Source: Actinomycetota bacterium
Lineage (GTDB): Bacteria > Actinomycetota > Acidimicrobiia > Acidimicrobiales > Ilumatobacteraceae
Length of the DNA stretch: 13,577 nucleotides
Assembly: GCA_009701105.1 (NCBI GenBank)
Contig: WLKU01000022.1
Location: 1-13,577, forward strand
Direction of reading: 5' to 3'
The notes beneath the pieces are model-generated. The model was given only the letters and a program-made list of their open reading frames with translations, did not search any database and had not been told where the DNA came from. Below, in pieces: positions 1-8,149 of the stretch. The position numbers and the translations under genes are program-made. Position 1 is the stretch's first letter, and each line of letters begins with the position of its first letter.

Positions 1-352
1 CGAGGTAGCCGAGTGTTGCTCCAGTTCCAGACTTCCATCCACCTGCGCCACCCGAATAAAAAGGCAAACCAGTAAGTCCTGCAAACCAATACACGAGTTG
101 ACTCAATGCACCACGTCGCATACCGAGCGCTGCTCCAGCAAGAAGCACTGCAAATGTTTGACCAGTGAGTGGCACCGGTGTAAACCCAAGTGGAATCTCG
201 ATCTGTGCGGCAAGAGCAGTGAGCAAGGCAAACCCAAGGACGAGAACAACATCTTGCGTGAGTGCTGATGTGCGCGATGCACGTTTTGGCAACAAGTCGG
301 CCAATACGCGCGCTGGAGAGATTGTTGGTGGTGCTGTCACAGTCGTGTTCAT
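1..352 (-). CDS. bioY: BioY family biotin transporter S component (partial, 3' end off the left edge)
   Basis: Membrane substrate-binding (S) subunit of an energy-coupling-factor transporter that takes up biotin. The 117 visible residues start at the ATG at 352-350, in a frame open to the edge. A short polar N-terminus (1-30) precedes a hydrophobic segment at about 34-52. The family-typical stretch IPLGFTPVPLTGQTF (53-67) follows, then a second hydrophobic segment with LAGAALGMRRGALSQ (71-85), and a glycine-rich loop at 100-112. BioY proteins are about 190-200 residues, so roughly the last 40% is missing. BioM/BioN-type energising subunits are not visible. It is divergent from the purine phosphorylase gene, with 74 bases between starts. 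No clear Shine-Dalgarno site and no recognisable biotin-repressor operator is seen. Family assignment is by recalled signature. Confidence 0.88.
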   Translation of the reverse strand, partial: MNTTVTAPPTISPARVLADLLPKRASRTSALTQDVVLVLGFALLTALAAQIEIPLGFTPVPLTGQTFAVLLAGAALGMRRGALSQLVYWFAGLTGLPFYSGGAGGWKSGTGATLGYL

Positions 353-414
353 AGCGCACCACGCTACCGATGTGCGTGTCCCAATACGAACTTTGGTGCG
401 TAGCCTTTATCTAT

Positions 415-418
415 GGAG
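415..418 (+). promoter_or_regulatory. Ribosome binding site GGAG that fixes the purine phosphorylase start
   Basis: GGAG lies 8 bases before the ATG at 427. The same open frame extends back to an ATG at 370, but that start has no such site, and the residues it would add (MCVSQYELW...) do not resemble the family N-terminus. This supports 427 as the start. Confidence 0.55.
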
Positions 419-426
419 CGCTATTT

Positions 427-1302
427 ATGGATCAACTTATGGATCAAGTAGTCAACGAGGCGTTTGCGCTGGCCAATCGGTCAGCCGAAGCAGTAAGCGC
501 GCAATTCGGTGATGGACACGATGTGCTCGTGGTGCTGGGTTCTGGCTGGGCAGATGCCGTGGGCCTTCTCGAAGAAGTCTCCAAGACCCCAGTTCAATCA
601 ATCAACGTTGCTGATATCCCAGGCTTCACTCGCCCATCAGCAATCGGCCACGGCGGTGCACTCAAGTCGATCACCATCGGTTCTACTCGCGTGTTACTAC
701 TCACCGGTCGTACACATTTGTACGAGGGTCACGGAGTGCATGCAGTGGTGCACGGGGTTCGTGTCGCGAACGCGCTCGGATGCAAGATCGCGCTCCTCAC
801 AAACGGCGCGGGTTGCTTGCAGAAAGAATGGACTATTGGTGAGCCCGTCGTGATCAAAGATCACATCAATATGACAGGTCACTCTCCGCTCACAGGTGAC
901 AACCCACCAGCACCACTCGCTGGTCGCTTCGTCGATCTCACCGATGCGTACAACTCGTCGCTGCGCTCGCTCGTGCGCAATGTGTCACCAAACATCAACG
1001 AGGCTGTTTACTTTGGTTTTCACGGGCCACATTTTGAAACGCCAGCCGAAATTCGTGCGATCGCCACACTTGGCGCCGACATGGTTGGCATGTCAACCGT
1101 GCTCGAGACAATCGCTGCACGACACTTAGGTATGCGAGTGCTCGCACTTTCGCTTGCAACAAACCTGGCTGCGGGCATCAACCCTCAACCACTGTCGGGT
1201 GAAGATGTGTTGCAGGTTGGCAAAGAGTCTGCGCAACGAGTTGGCGCACTGTTGCGAGACGTGCTCAAACAAATAGACGCCACGAAAGCGACAAAATTTT
1301 AA
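427..1302 (+). CDS. Purine nucleoside phosphorylase, trimeric class (PNP/MTAP family)
   Basis: Cytosolic phosphorolysis of purine nucleosides to base plus (deoxy)ribose-1-phosphate. The product is 291 residues, close to the usual 270-290 for trimeric PNPs (DeoD/PunA of actinobacteria). Phosphate-site residues are visible: S39 in VLGSGW, R95 and H97 in TGRTHLYEGH, and S223 in GMSTV. The base-site Glu is E204 in GPHFETPAEIR and the Asn is N246 in LATNLAAG. These match human PNP E201, S220 and N243 with a constant offset of 3, numbering recalled. The loop DHINMTGHSPLTG (145-157) is also typical. Start chosen at 427 because of the GGAG site. Its stop shares one base with the next start (TAATG), so it is translationally coupled to the deaminase gene. 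Guanosine/inosine is the default substrate guess; 5'-methylthioinosine is an alternative given the neighbour. Confidence 0.92.
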   Translation: MDQLMDQVVNEAFALANRSAEAVSAQFGDGHDVLVVLGSGWADAVGLLEEVSKTPVQSINVADIPGFTRPSAIGHGGALKSITIGSTRVLLLTGRTHLYEGHGVHAVVHGVRVANALGCKIALLTNGAGCLQKEWTIGEPVVIKDHINMTGHSPLTGDNPPAPLAGRFVDLTDAYNSSLRSLVRNVSPNINEAVYFGFHGPHFETPAEIRAIATLGADMVGMSTVLETIAARHLGMRVLALSLATNLAAGINPQPLSGEDVLQVGKESAQRVGALLRDVLKQIDATKATKF

Positions 1303-2654
1303 TGAGTACCCCACAAGACCTTCTCGCAATCACTAACGCCTGCGTTGTCACCGTCGACGCAGTCGGCACCATTGTCAACGATGCAACGATCGTGATTGGT
1401 GCAGATCGCAAGATTCGCGCAATTGCTGCTGGAACAATTGCCCACAATGCACCTACAGTCATCGATGCCAAGGGTGGCATTGTGATGCCGGGCATGATCA
1501 ACGCTCATACACACATGGGTATGACACTGTTTCGCGGCCTCGGCGATGACATGAACTTGGAAGATTTTCTTGGCCGACTGATGCCGGCAGAAATTGCCGT
1601 GTTGTCGCACGATGCAGTTGTGGTCGGCACCGAACTTGCAGCGCTCGAATCGCTGCTGGGTGGCATCACCACAGCACTCGACATGTATTACTTGCCCGAT
1701 GCGGCACTCGAAGTTGCAGCCCGCTCTGGCATGCGCATTCACTGCGGTCCAAACTTGCTTGAATCCGATGGCCCCGAGCCTTTGCCTTTCTCACAGCGAA
1801 TGAAATGGGCAAACGAGTGGCTCACCAATTCTGTCAAGCGTGAGCAAGAACTCTCCTTGCCAAATGGTTTTGATTCGCTCAACTGGCTCAGCCCGCACAG
1901 CACATACTTGCTTGGCGAAGATCACCTCAACCAGATCGCTGCTCTCGCCAAACAACACGGTGCACATATTCACGTACACGCCTCAGAGACCGTTGGCGAA
2001 ATGTCACTCGTGTCAAAACGACACAACGGTCGCTCACCAATCAAAGTTCTTGCCGACACTCATTTGCTCGCAAATGCGGTCCTCGCCCACGGTGTGCATT
2101 TAGATGACACCGACGTTGCGATGATTGCACAACACGGTGCATCGGTGACGCACTGCCCCGCATCCAACTACAAGTTGGCTAGCGGCACTGCGCGCATTGT
2201 TGAGTTGCATCAGCAAGGTGTCAATGTTGCTCTTGGCACTGATGGGCCAGCGTCAGGCAACGACCTCGACTTGTGGCTCGCCATGCGCCTGGCTGGTTAC
2301 GTACAAAAAACAGCAGCATCAGACCCAACCGTTTTGCCTGCACTCGACGTCTTGCGTATGGCCACAATCAATGGGGCCAAGGCACTGCACATTGATCATC
2401 TCGTTGGTTCACTCGAAGTTGGCAAGTATGCCGACATCGTCGTGCTCGATGCATTCTCACCCTCGCTTACTCCCGTGTTCGACCCGCATGTCGCCATTGT
2501 CGCTGCCGCTGGTCGTGGCGACGTTTGCCATGTGGTTGTGCATGGCCAAGTTGTTGTGCGCGATCGTATGGCACTCACCATCGATGCCCGTGCCGTTGTT
2601 GAACGAGCCAACAAACTCACTCCAGCAATTTTGGCGTCGGTCGCCCGCAACTAG
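1302..2654 (+). CDS. Amidohydrolase of the MTA/SAH deaminase (MtaD, ATZ/TRZ) type
   Basis: Cytosolic metal-dependent hydrolase, 450 residues, probably deaminating adenosine-type compounds such as 5'-methylthioadenosine or S-adenosylhomocysteine. The amidohydrolase barrel is marked by the metal ligands H69 and H71 (MPGMINAHTHMG), H226 (HVHASE) and D314 (GTDGPASGNDLDL). E229 and H263 (AHGVHL) sit where the catalytic acid and base lie in the Thermotoga enzyme TM0936. THCPASNYKLASG (283-295) and LFRGLGDDMNLEDFL (76-90) are typical of the MtaD branch. The C-terminal part returns to the small beta domain (VGSLEVGKYADIVVLD). The start ATG overlaps the PNP stop by one base. The family also contains guanine, cytosine and triazine hydrolases, so substrate is inferred from motif branch and context. 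Confidence 0.85.
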   Translation: MSTPQDLLAITNACVVTVDAVGTIVNDATIVIGADRKIRAIAAGTIAHNAPTVIDAKGGIVMPGMINAHTHMGMTLFRGLGDDMNLEDFLGRLMPAEIAVLSHDAVVVGTELAALESLLGGITTALDMYYLPDAALEVAARSGMRIHCGPNLLESDGPEPLPFSQRMKWANEWLTNSVKREQELSLPNGFDSLNWLSPHSTYLLGEDHLNQIAALAKQHGAHIHVHASETVGEMSLVSKRHNGRSPIKVLADTHLLANAVLAHGVHLDDTDVAMIAQHGASVTHCPASNYKLASGTARIVELHQQGVNVALGTDGPASGNDLDLWLAMRLAGYVQKTAASDPTVLPALDVLRMATINGAKALHIDHLVGSLEVGKYADIVVLDAFSPSLTPVFDPHVAIVAAAGRGDVCHVVVHGQVVVRDRMALTIDARAVVERANKLTPAILASVARN

Positions 2655-2663
2655 TGTTGGCGT

Positions 2664-3080
2664 ATGGCCACACCTGCACAACCGATTGATTGGCAAACAC
2701 TGCGCACTGCTGCCCGCGCGGCGCAGCAACATTCATATGCGCCTTATTCAAAGTTTCGAGTAGGTGCAGCAGCACTTATTGATGATGGTCGCATCATTTC
2801 TGGTTGCAATGTAGAAAATGCATCGTATGGTCTCACTCTGTGCGCTGAGTGCGCAATCTTGGGGGCGCTCCACATGGGCGGCGGCGGACGCATCATTGCG
2901 GTTGCATGTGTTGGCAACGACACCGACGTCACGCCGTGCGGGCGATGTCGCCAATTGTTGTGGGAGCACGGTGGTGCAAACTTGCTGGTCGATGTTGAAG
3001 GCACACCGACTCCACTGAGCATCTTGTTGCCAGCAGCATTTCCAGAGCATTCCAACTTCGAGAACCCGAGTGGTTCGTGA
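2664..3080 (+). CDS. cdd: Cytidine deaminase
   Basis: Zinc enzyme converting cytidine/deoxycytidine to uridine/deoxyuridine in pyrimidine salvage. The 138 residues match the small homotetrameric class. The zinc ligands are C60, C92 and C95, and E62 is the proton shuttle (CAE, PCGRCRQLL). Substrate loop residues are in YAPYSKFRVGAA (25-36) and CNVENASYGLTL (48-59). The residue after the catalytic Glu is Cys (CAEC), where Bacillus has Arg; actinobacterial enzymes such as that of Mycobacterium tuberculosis also read CAEC, so this is a lineage trait rather than a defect. The start lies 9 bases after the deaminase stop, without a clear Shine-Dalgarno site. The stop TGA shares its last base with the next ATG. 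Confidence 0.95.
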   Translation: MATPAQPIDWQTLRTAARAAQQHSYAPYSKFRVGAAALIDDGRIISGCNVENASYGLTLCAECAILGALHMGGGGRIIAVACVGNDTDVTPCGRCRQLLWEHGGANLLVDVEGTPTPLSILLPAAFPEHSNFENPSGS

Positions 3081-3943
3081 TGACGTCTTCAGAACTTCTT
3101 TCGCCTCAACAACTACAGGCGTTCAATGATGACGGATATTTGGTTTTGCCGAATTTCGTTGATGATGCAGCATGTCTCGCGTTGCGCGAACGCGCATTGC
3201 AACTTGCTAAAGACAATGTGCCATCCCCACAAGAAGCCACCATCTTTACTGCAGCCTCCACAGCACAACACGCGGCCGATGAATATTTTTTGACAAGCGG
3301 TGACAAAATCCGTTGCTTTTTTGAAAAAGATGCATTTGATGAACGCGGTGTGTTGCGCTCTGAAGCACACCTGTGTCTCAACAAACTCGGACACGCGATG
3401 CACGATCTTGACCCAGTGTTTAGTGCGTTCAGCCGCACATCGAAAATGGCTGCTGTTGCTCAACAAGTGGGAATTGTCGACCCGCTGCTATTACAGTCGA
3501 TGTACATATTTAAACAACCGCGCATCGGCGGAGAAGTGAATAGTCATACCGACCACACATTTCTGTGGACAGAGCCACAGAGTGTGATCGGTTTTTGGAT
3601 TGCCATTGATGACGCGACAACTGAAAATGGTTGCATGTGGGCGTTACCCGGCGGACATCGCATTCCCGTCAAGTCACGATCAAAGTTGAATGCCGCTCGC
3701 ACAGCGACAATTACTGAAGTCTTTGATAACGATCCATATCCAACCGAAGGTCTCGTGCCACTCGAAGCACCTCGCGGCACGCTCGTGCTACTCAATGGCA
3801 CATTGCCGCACCGATCTGGCCCAAACTTAAGCGACAAACCACGTCACGCATACACAGTTCACGTGATTGATGGTCAGGCAAACTATCTTGACGACAACTG
3901 GCTACAGCGCCCGCAACTTGCGATGAGCGGATTCAACAGCTAG
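3080..3943 (+). CDS. Phytanoyl-CoA dioxygenase family protein, PHYHD1-like Fe(II)/2-oxoglutarate oxygenase
   Basis: Predicted soluble non-heme iron oxygenase, 287 residues. It has a PhyH double-stranded beta helix with the full facial triad: H156 and D158 (NSHTDHTFLW) and H244 (LPHRSGPN). R255 (KPRHAYTVH) is placed to bind 2-oxoglutarate. Length, the N-terminal FNDDGYLVLPNFVDD and ligand spacing resemble human PHYHD1 (H156, D158, H246, recalled) more than true phytanoyl-CoA hydroxylase. A GTG at 3077 is an in-frame alternative, but the ATG at 3080 overlaps the cytidine deaminase stop as TGATG and is preferred. Coupling to three nucleoside-salvage genes suggests a nucleoside- or base-like substrate, which is inference; small lipids or amino acids remain possible. 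It converges with asd, 20 bases between stops, with no convincing terminator. Confidence 0.87.
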   Translation: MTSSELLSPQQLQAFNDDGYLVLPNFVDDAACLALRERALQLAKDNVPSPQEATIFTAASTAQHAADEYFLTSGDKIRCFFEKDAFDERGVLRSEAHLCLNKLGHAMHDLDPVFSAFSRTSKMAAVAQQVGIVDPLLLQSMYIFKQPRIGGEVNSHTDHTFLWTEPQSVIGFWIAIDDATTENGCMWALPGGHRIPVKSRSKLNAARTATITEVFDNDPYPTEGLVPLEAPRGTLVLLNGTLPHRSGPNLSDKPRHAYTVHVIDGQANYLDDNWLQRPQLAMSGFNS

Positions 3944-3963
3944 CTATTTGCTATTTGCACTTA

Positions 3964-4995
<1,032 letters not shown>

Positions 4996-5002
4996 TTAGT
5001 TG

Positions 5003-5968
5003 TCAGACCTTGTCGATAAGCCAGTCATTTACTTGTGTCGGTGTGATGTTACTTCCGCACAAAATTGTGGCAAGGCGCATCTTTTTGAGGTGAGCATGTT
5101 CAAGAATCGCAGAAACCCCTGCAATACCTGCAGGCTCAGTGATTAATCCGGCCTTGTCAAACACCAACTTCATCGCGTGCTTCAGCGCATCTTCCGACAC
5201 CAACAACACGTCATCAACATGTCCCTTCATATCGTTGAGCGCTTCTGGCACAGGAGTGCGCACTGCAATGCCATCGGCAATCGTGTTGGCAGATGGTCGC
5301 TCAATCACGGTGCCAGAGCGCCACGACGCTTCCATCGCATCGGCAGTCGCGCTTGAAACACCAATGATTTGTATGTCTGGCGCTACGTGTTTGATATACC
5401 GAGAAATCCCACCGATCAACGCTCCGTTGCCAAGCGGCACAAGCACAGCATCGAATGTGCGTTGTTGCATCAACTCAACCGCAATAGATCCTGCACCCTC
5501 CGAGATAGCGATGTCTCTGCCATCTTCAACAAAATATGCGCCTGTCTCTGCACAAAACTTTTTAGCGTTTTCTTTGGCTGCATCAAAATTGTCGCCCATC
5601 TGGCGTACCTCTGCACCCATCGAGCGCATGCGGTCAACTTTGAGCGGGTTGGCGTTGGTTGCACAATAAATAATCAGTGAGCGCTTGTGCGCTCTGCACA
5701 CATAGGCCATTGCTTGTCCAAAGTTGCCAGCAGTTGCGCACACGAGGTCTCGCCCAGCGAGCGCAGCAACATTCTCTTGCATAAAGAAATCTGCGCCACG
5801 ACCCTTAAAGCTTCTAATGGGATTCGGAATCTCAACTTTGAGAGTGAGCGCACACCCCAGTTCGGCCGAGAGTGGCTCGCAGTTGTACTGCGGTGAATGC
5901 AAAAAGACAGGGTTGATCGTGCGTGCTGAGCGCTCTATGTTGTCAATTGACAGTCGATGTGCGGTCAT
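5003..5968 (-). CDS. Fold-type II PLP enzyme, threonine/serine dehydratase family, no ACT domain
   Basis: Likely deaminates threonine to 2-oxobutyrate (or serine to pyruvate). 321 residues from the ATG at 5968. The Schiff-base lysine is K55 in IRSFKGRGAD, and the substrate carboxylate loop is TAGNFGQ (79-85). The PLP-phosphate loop reads PLGNGALIGG (178-187), not the usual GGGGL. E278 sits in ITEPAGIAG, and C304 in CGSN contacts the PLP ring nitrogen by family precedent. There is no C-terminal ACT-like regulatory domain, so it resembles the short catabolic type rather than biosynthetic IlvA. The frame continues upstream to 5998, but ATG 5968 overlaps the methyltransferase stop as ATGA, the stronger start argument. 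Serine racemase or another beta-elimination activity cannot be excluded. Placement between lysC and asd favours threonine-related metabolism. Confidence 0.82.
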   Translation of the reverse strand: MTAHRLSIDNIERSARTINPVFLHSPQYNCEPLSAELGCALTLKVEIPNPIRSFKGRGADFFMQENVAALAGRDLVCATAGNFGQAMAYVCRAHKRSLIIYCATNANPLKVDRMRSMGAEVRQMGDNFDAAKENAKKFCAETGAYFVEDGRDIAISEGAGSIAVELMQQRTFDAVLVPLGNGALIGGISRYIKHVAPDIQIIGVSSATADAMEASWRSGTVIERPSANTIADGIAVRTPVPEALNDMKGHVDDVLLVSEDALKHAMKLVFDKAGLITEPAGIAGVSAILEHAHLKKMRLATILCGSNITPTQVNDWLIDKV

Positions 5969-6831
5969 GAGCCACTCACGGTTGCAACGAGCCACCAATG
6001 ACTTCGGTTGACGCGCTTCAACGACTTGACCTGCACATTGGAGTGCGAAACGTGACGAACCTGAAACGGAGAATGATAAATCGTGATTCTGGTCAATGAT
6101 TTTTGACTGTGGTCGATGATGTCTTGCAACACTTCGTCGGGGCTCAACCTATTTGCCTGCCAACCAAATCGTGTTGCCCATCGCGTTCCAGAAATCCGTT
6201 TTCCTATTGCTGGCATCCGCCACAATAAACGAACCAATATTCCGGCTGGAATCAGCAAAACATCACTCAACACCCACGACCGATAGTTCAGAATCACAGT
6301 TCCACCAGAGCGCGTGACTCGCACTGCTTCATGCGACAGACCAAGCGCATCATTGCGTTGGCAGTGCTGCAGGGTGATGTACGAAAATGCAACATCCACC
6401 GAGTTGTCGGCAAGTGCGAGCGTGCTGCCATCTTGCACATGTGTTGTTGTCAGCCTGTCTGCGCGACCATGTTTGCCGACAGTCTCGCGACAGCGCTCCA
6501 AAAATGCTGCGTCCACATCGGCGGCAATTACATGGGCGCATTGCTCGGTAAACGAAGCAGTCATTCGACCAATTCCGCTACCGATTTCAAGCAAGGTCAA
6601 TGGCGCAAGTCGCTCTGCATCAAAACCAAATTGACGCATGTAGCGCCTGACCTCTTTGTTGCCAGTAGCTACAAATTCTTCAAGCGTGAGTTCGCTGCCA
6701 GTTTCGTTATTGAAGACCCAGCCGGTTGAGCGCACAATCTCGTCGGCAGACCCACCTGTTTCGGTGCGATTGCCGGCGCTTCGCCAGGGTACAAATTGGG
6801 CGCGTTTTTTTGCACCGCGCTGTTTCGTCAT
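5965..6831 (-). CDS. Class I SAM-dependent methyltransferase (methyltransferase type 11-like), substrate unknown
   Basis: 288 residues with one Rossmann methyltransferase domain. Motif I is LLEIGSGIGRMT (80-91), the adenosine-ribose acidic residue is D105 in VIAADVD, and the post-III strand is DNSVDVAFSYITLQHC (142-157). A basic N-terminus (KQRGAKKRAQ) is followed by a helical region that may cap the active site. The stretch around 180-200 (WVLSDVLLIPAGILVRLLW) is hydrophobic, perhaps lipid- or membrane-contacting. I do not recognise a specific subfamily. A run AAAGGATC precedes the ATG, an acceptable though closely spaced ribosome site, 13 bases after the lysC stop. Its stop overlaps the downstream PLP gene by four bases. 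Operon context suggests but does not prove a small-molecule substrate linked to the aspartate family. Confidence 0.82.
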   Translation of the reverse strand: MTKQRGAKKRAQFVPWRSAGNRTETGGSADEIVRSTGWVFNNETGSELTLEEFVATGNKEVRRYMRQFGFDAERLAPLTLLEIGSGIGRMTASFTEQCAHVIAADVDAAFLERCRETVGKHGRADRLTTTHVQDGSTLALADNSVDVAFSYITLQHCQRNDALGLSHEAVRVTRSGGTVILNYRSWVLSDVLLIPAGILVRLLWRMPAIGKRISGTRWATRFGWQANRLSPDEVLQDIIDHSQKSLTRITIYHSPFQVRHVSHSNVQVKSLKRVNRSHWWLVATVSGS

Positions 6832-6844
6832 GATCCTTTACAAA

Positions 6845-7357
6845 CTACTTGCGTTCGGGCAACGGAGCAGAGTAATCCTCACCACTGTCTAAACCAAAGG
6901 CTGTGTGCAGTGCTTTTACTGCGATTTCCAACTTGGATCGCTCGACAACAACCGAAATGCGAATCGTTGATGTCGAGATCATTTCGATGTTGACGTCGTT
7001 GTCGGCCAACACTCGGAACATTTTTGCTGCCACACCGGGGCTTGATTTCATTCCTGCGCCAACCAACGACAACTTGACGATATTTTCGTCTTTGTTCACG
7101 CCCTTCGCTCCAACTTCTTTGCCAACGCTTGCCAATATCGGCTCAGCGGTTGCAATGTCGCCAACTGGAAGTGTGAACGAAATATCGGTGGTGCCGTCGA
7201 TCGATGTGTTCTGCACAATCATGTCAACGTTGACATTTGCCTTTGCGAGTGACTCAAACAATAGGGCCGACACACCAGGACGGTCTGGCACACCGAGCAG
7301 TGTCATCTTGGCTTCGCCCACATCGTGAACAACTCCAGAAATAATTGGATCTTCCAT
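6845..7357 (-). other. Internal in-frame start: predicted separate aspartokinase beta (regulatory) subunit
   Basis: Translation from the ATG at 7357-7355 (residue 251 of the alpha chain, MEDPIISGVVHDVGEAKMT) would give a 170-residue protein containing only the two ACT domains. Corynebacterium and Bacillus aspartokinases are known alpha2beta2 enzymes whose beta chain comes from such an internal start. The Corynebacterium beta chain is about 172 residues and begins at the equivalent Met, recalled. A strong ribosome site lies 8 bases upstream. Assignment is inference from sequence and precedent. Confidence 0.65.
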
Positions 7358-8107
7358 TTTTGTTTTCCTCTCATCGTCGGCTCCAAGAACCCAGGTGCCT
7401 TCTTCTAACGTGAAACTTGATCGAACATGGATTGGCACGTTGTGATTGCGCGCAAACTCAACTGAGCGCAATGCCAACACTTTGCTTCCTGCTCCAGCCA
7501 TCTCGAGCATTTCATCAAAACTTAATTGCTTGATTTTGCTTGCTTGTGGAACCAGTCGCGGGTCTGCAGTAAACACACCGGTCACATCGGTATAGATCTC
7601 GCACACATCGGCCTTCATTGCAGCGGCAAGCGCAACAGCTGTTGTATCGCTACCACCTCGACCAAGTGTTGTGATCTCGCGGTCGGTGCTCACACCCTGA
7701 AAACCTGCAACGACAGCAACCTTGCCTGCAAGCAATGCTTCGCGAACTCGATCACCTTTGATTTCCAAGATCTTTGCTTTGGTGTGCGATGTGTCGGTGA
7801 TGATGCCCACCTGACTTCCGGTGAAGCTCACCGCGTCGCAACCCACGTCGTGCAGTGCCATGCACAACAGCGACATCGAGATTCGCTCGCCTGTGGTGAG
7901 CAACATGTCCATCTCGCGGCCTTGTGGGTTACTTGAAACTTGGCGCGCTAGTTCTACAAGATTGTCGGTTGCCTTGCCCATTGCCGACACAACTGCTACA
8001 ACATCGTGACCTTTGGCTCTGGCGTCGGCTATTCGTCGAGCAACGTTACGCATTCGGTCTGGATCAGCTACCGAAGTGCCACCATATTTTTGAACGAGGA
8101 GCGCCAC
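6845..8107 (-). CDS. lysC: Aspartokinase, alpha subunit with two C-terminal ACT domains
   Basis: Phosphorylates aspartate with ATP, the committed step to lysine, threonine, methionine and isoleucine. 420 residues. The kinase domain (about 1-250) contains KYGGTS (7-12), TTGERIS (71-77), TLGRGGSDTTAVALA (147-161) and TDVTGVFTADPR (173-184). Two ACT domains follow: about 265-340 with QNTSIDGTTDISF, and about 345-410 with SLVGAGMKSSPGVA. By homology these form the concerted lysine/threonine feedback site. Length, the start (MALLVQKYGG versus MALVVQKYGG) and the internal beta start closely parallel Corynebacterium LysC, recalled. The start codon is GTG. It is the first gene of a four-gene operon; only 42 bases separate it from the divergent cyclophilin, leaving no room for a lysine riboswitch. 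Confidence 0.96.
   Translation of the reverse strand: MALLVQKYGGTSVADPDRMRNVARRIADARAKGHDVVAVVSAMGKATDNLVELARQVSSNPQGREMDMLLTTGERISMSLLCMALHDVGCDAVSFTGSQVGIITDTSHTKAKILEIKGDRVREALLAGKVAVVAGFQGVSTDREITTLGRGGSDTTAVALAAAMKADVCEIYTDVTGVFTADPRLVPQASKIKQLSFDEMLEMAGAGSKVLALRSVEFARNHNVPIHVRSSFTLEEGTWVLGADDERKTKMEDPIISGVVHDVGEAKMTLLGVPDRPGVSALLFESLAKANVNVDMIVQNTSIDGTTDISFTLPVGDIATAEPILASVGKEVGAKGVNKDENIVKLSLVGAGMKSSPGVAAKMFRVLADNDVNIEMISTSTIRISVVVERSKLEIAVKALHTAFGLDSGEDYSAPLPERK
7366..7371 (-). promoter_or_regulatory. Shine-Dalgarno site AGAGGA inside lysC for the beta subunit
   Basis: On the minus strand the sequence reads GAGAGGAAAACAAAAATG: AGAGGA, an 8-base A-rich spacer, then ATG. This is the best Shine-Dalgarno-to-ATG arrangement I found in the window, better than that of the lysC GTG itself, whose nearest AGAGGT lies about 15 bases away. 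Confidence 0.6.
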
Positions 8108-8149
8108 AGGGTCTTTACGCTACCTCTGCGCGAGTATCCTTTTAAAACT
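8108..8149. promoter_or_regulatory. Divergent lysC/cyclophilin intergenic region with probable back-to-back promoters
   Basis: Only 42 bases separate the GTG of lysC from the ATG of the cyclophilin. On the plus strand TATCCT (8135-8140) is a possible -10 element close enough to the ATG at 8150 for a leaderless or nearly leaderless transcript; TTTACG (8114-8119) is a weak, short-spaced -35. On the minus strand GATACT (8138-8133) overlaps the same bases and could be the lysC -10. Elements are weak matches judged by eye. Confidence 0.3.

Noticed and set aside
370..426. Upstream ATG extension of the purine phosphorylase
   Set aside because: The added 19 residues do not resemble the family N-terminus, and the GGAG site fits the ATG at 427.
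165..512. 115-residue plus-strand open frame
   Set aside because: It lies mostly antisense to bioY and runs into the PNP gene; its translation is Ser/Arg/Thr-rich with no recognisable domain, while both overlapped genes have clear family motifs.
2197..2763. 188-residue open frame in another plus-strand frame
   Set aside because: It is a shadow of the amidohydrolase C-terminus and cytidine deaminase start; composition is Ser/His/Cys-rich without motifs.
2847..2860. CAEC in cytidine deaminase as a defective active site
   Set aside because: The same Cys after the catalytic Glu occurs in other actinobacterial cytidine deaminases, and all zinc ligands are intact.
5139..5669. 176-residue plus-strand frame, and a 103-residue one at 5369-5680
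   Set aside because: Both are antisense to the PLP enzyme, which carries a complete set of active-site motifs.
8108..8149. Lysine riboswitch before lysC
   Set aside because: Only 42 bases separate lysC from the divergent gene, far too short for a lysine aptamer.
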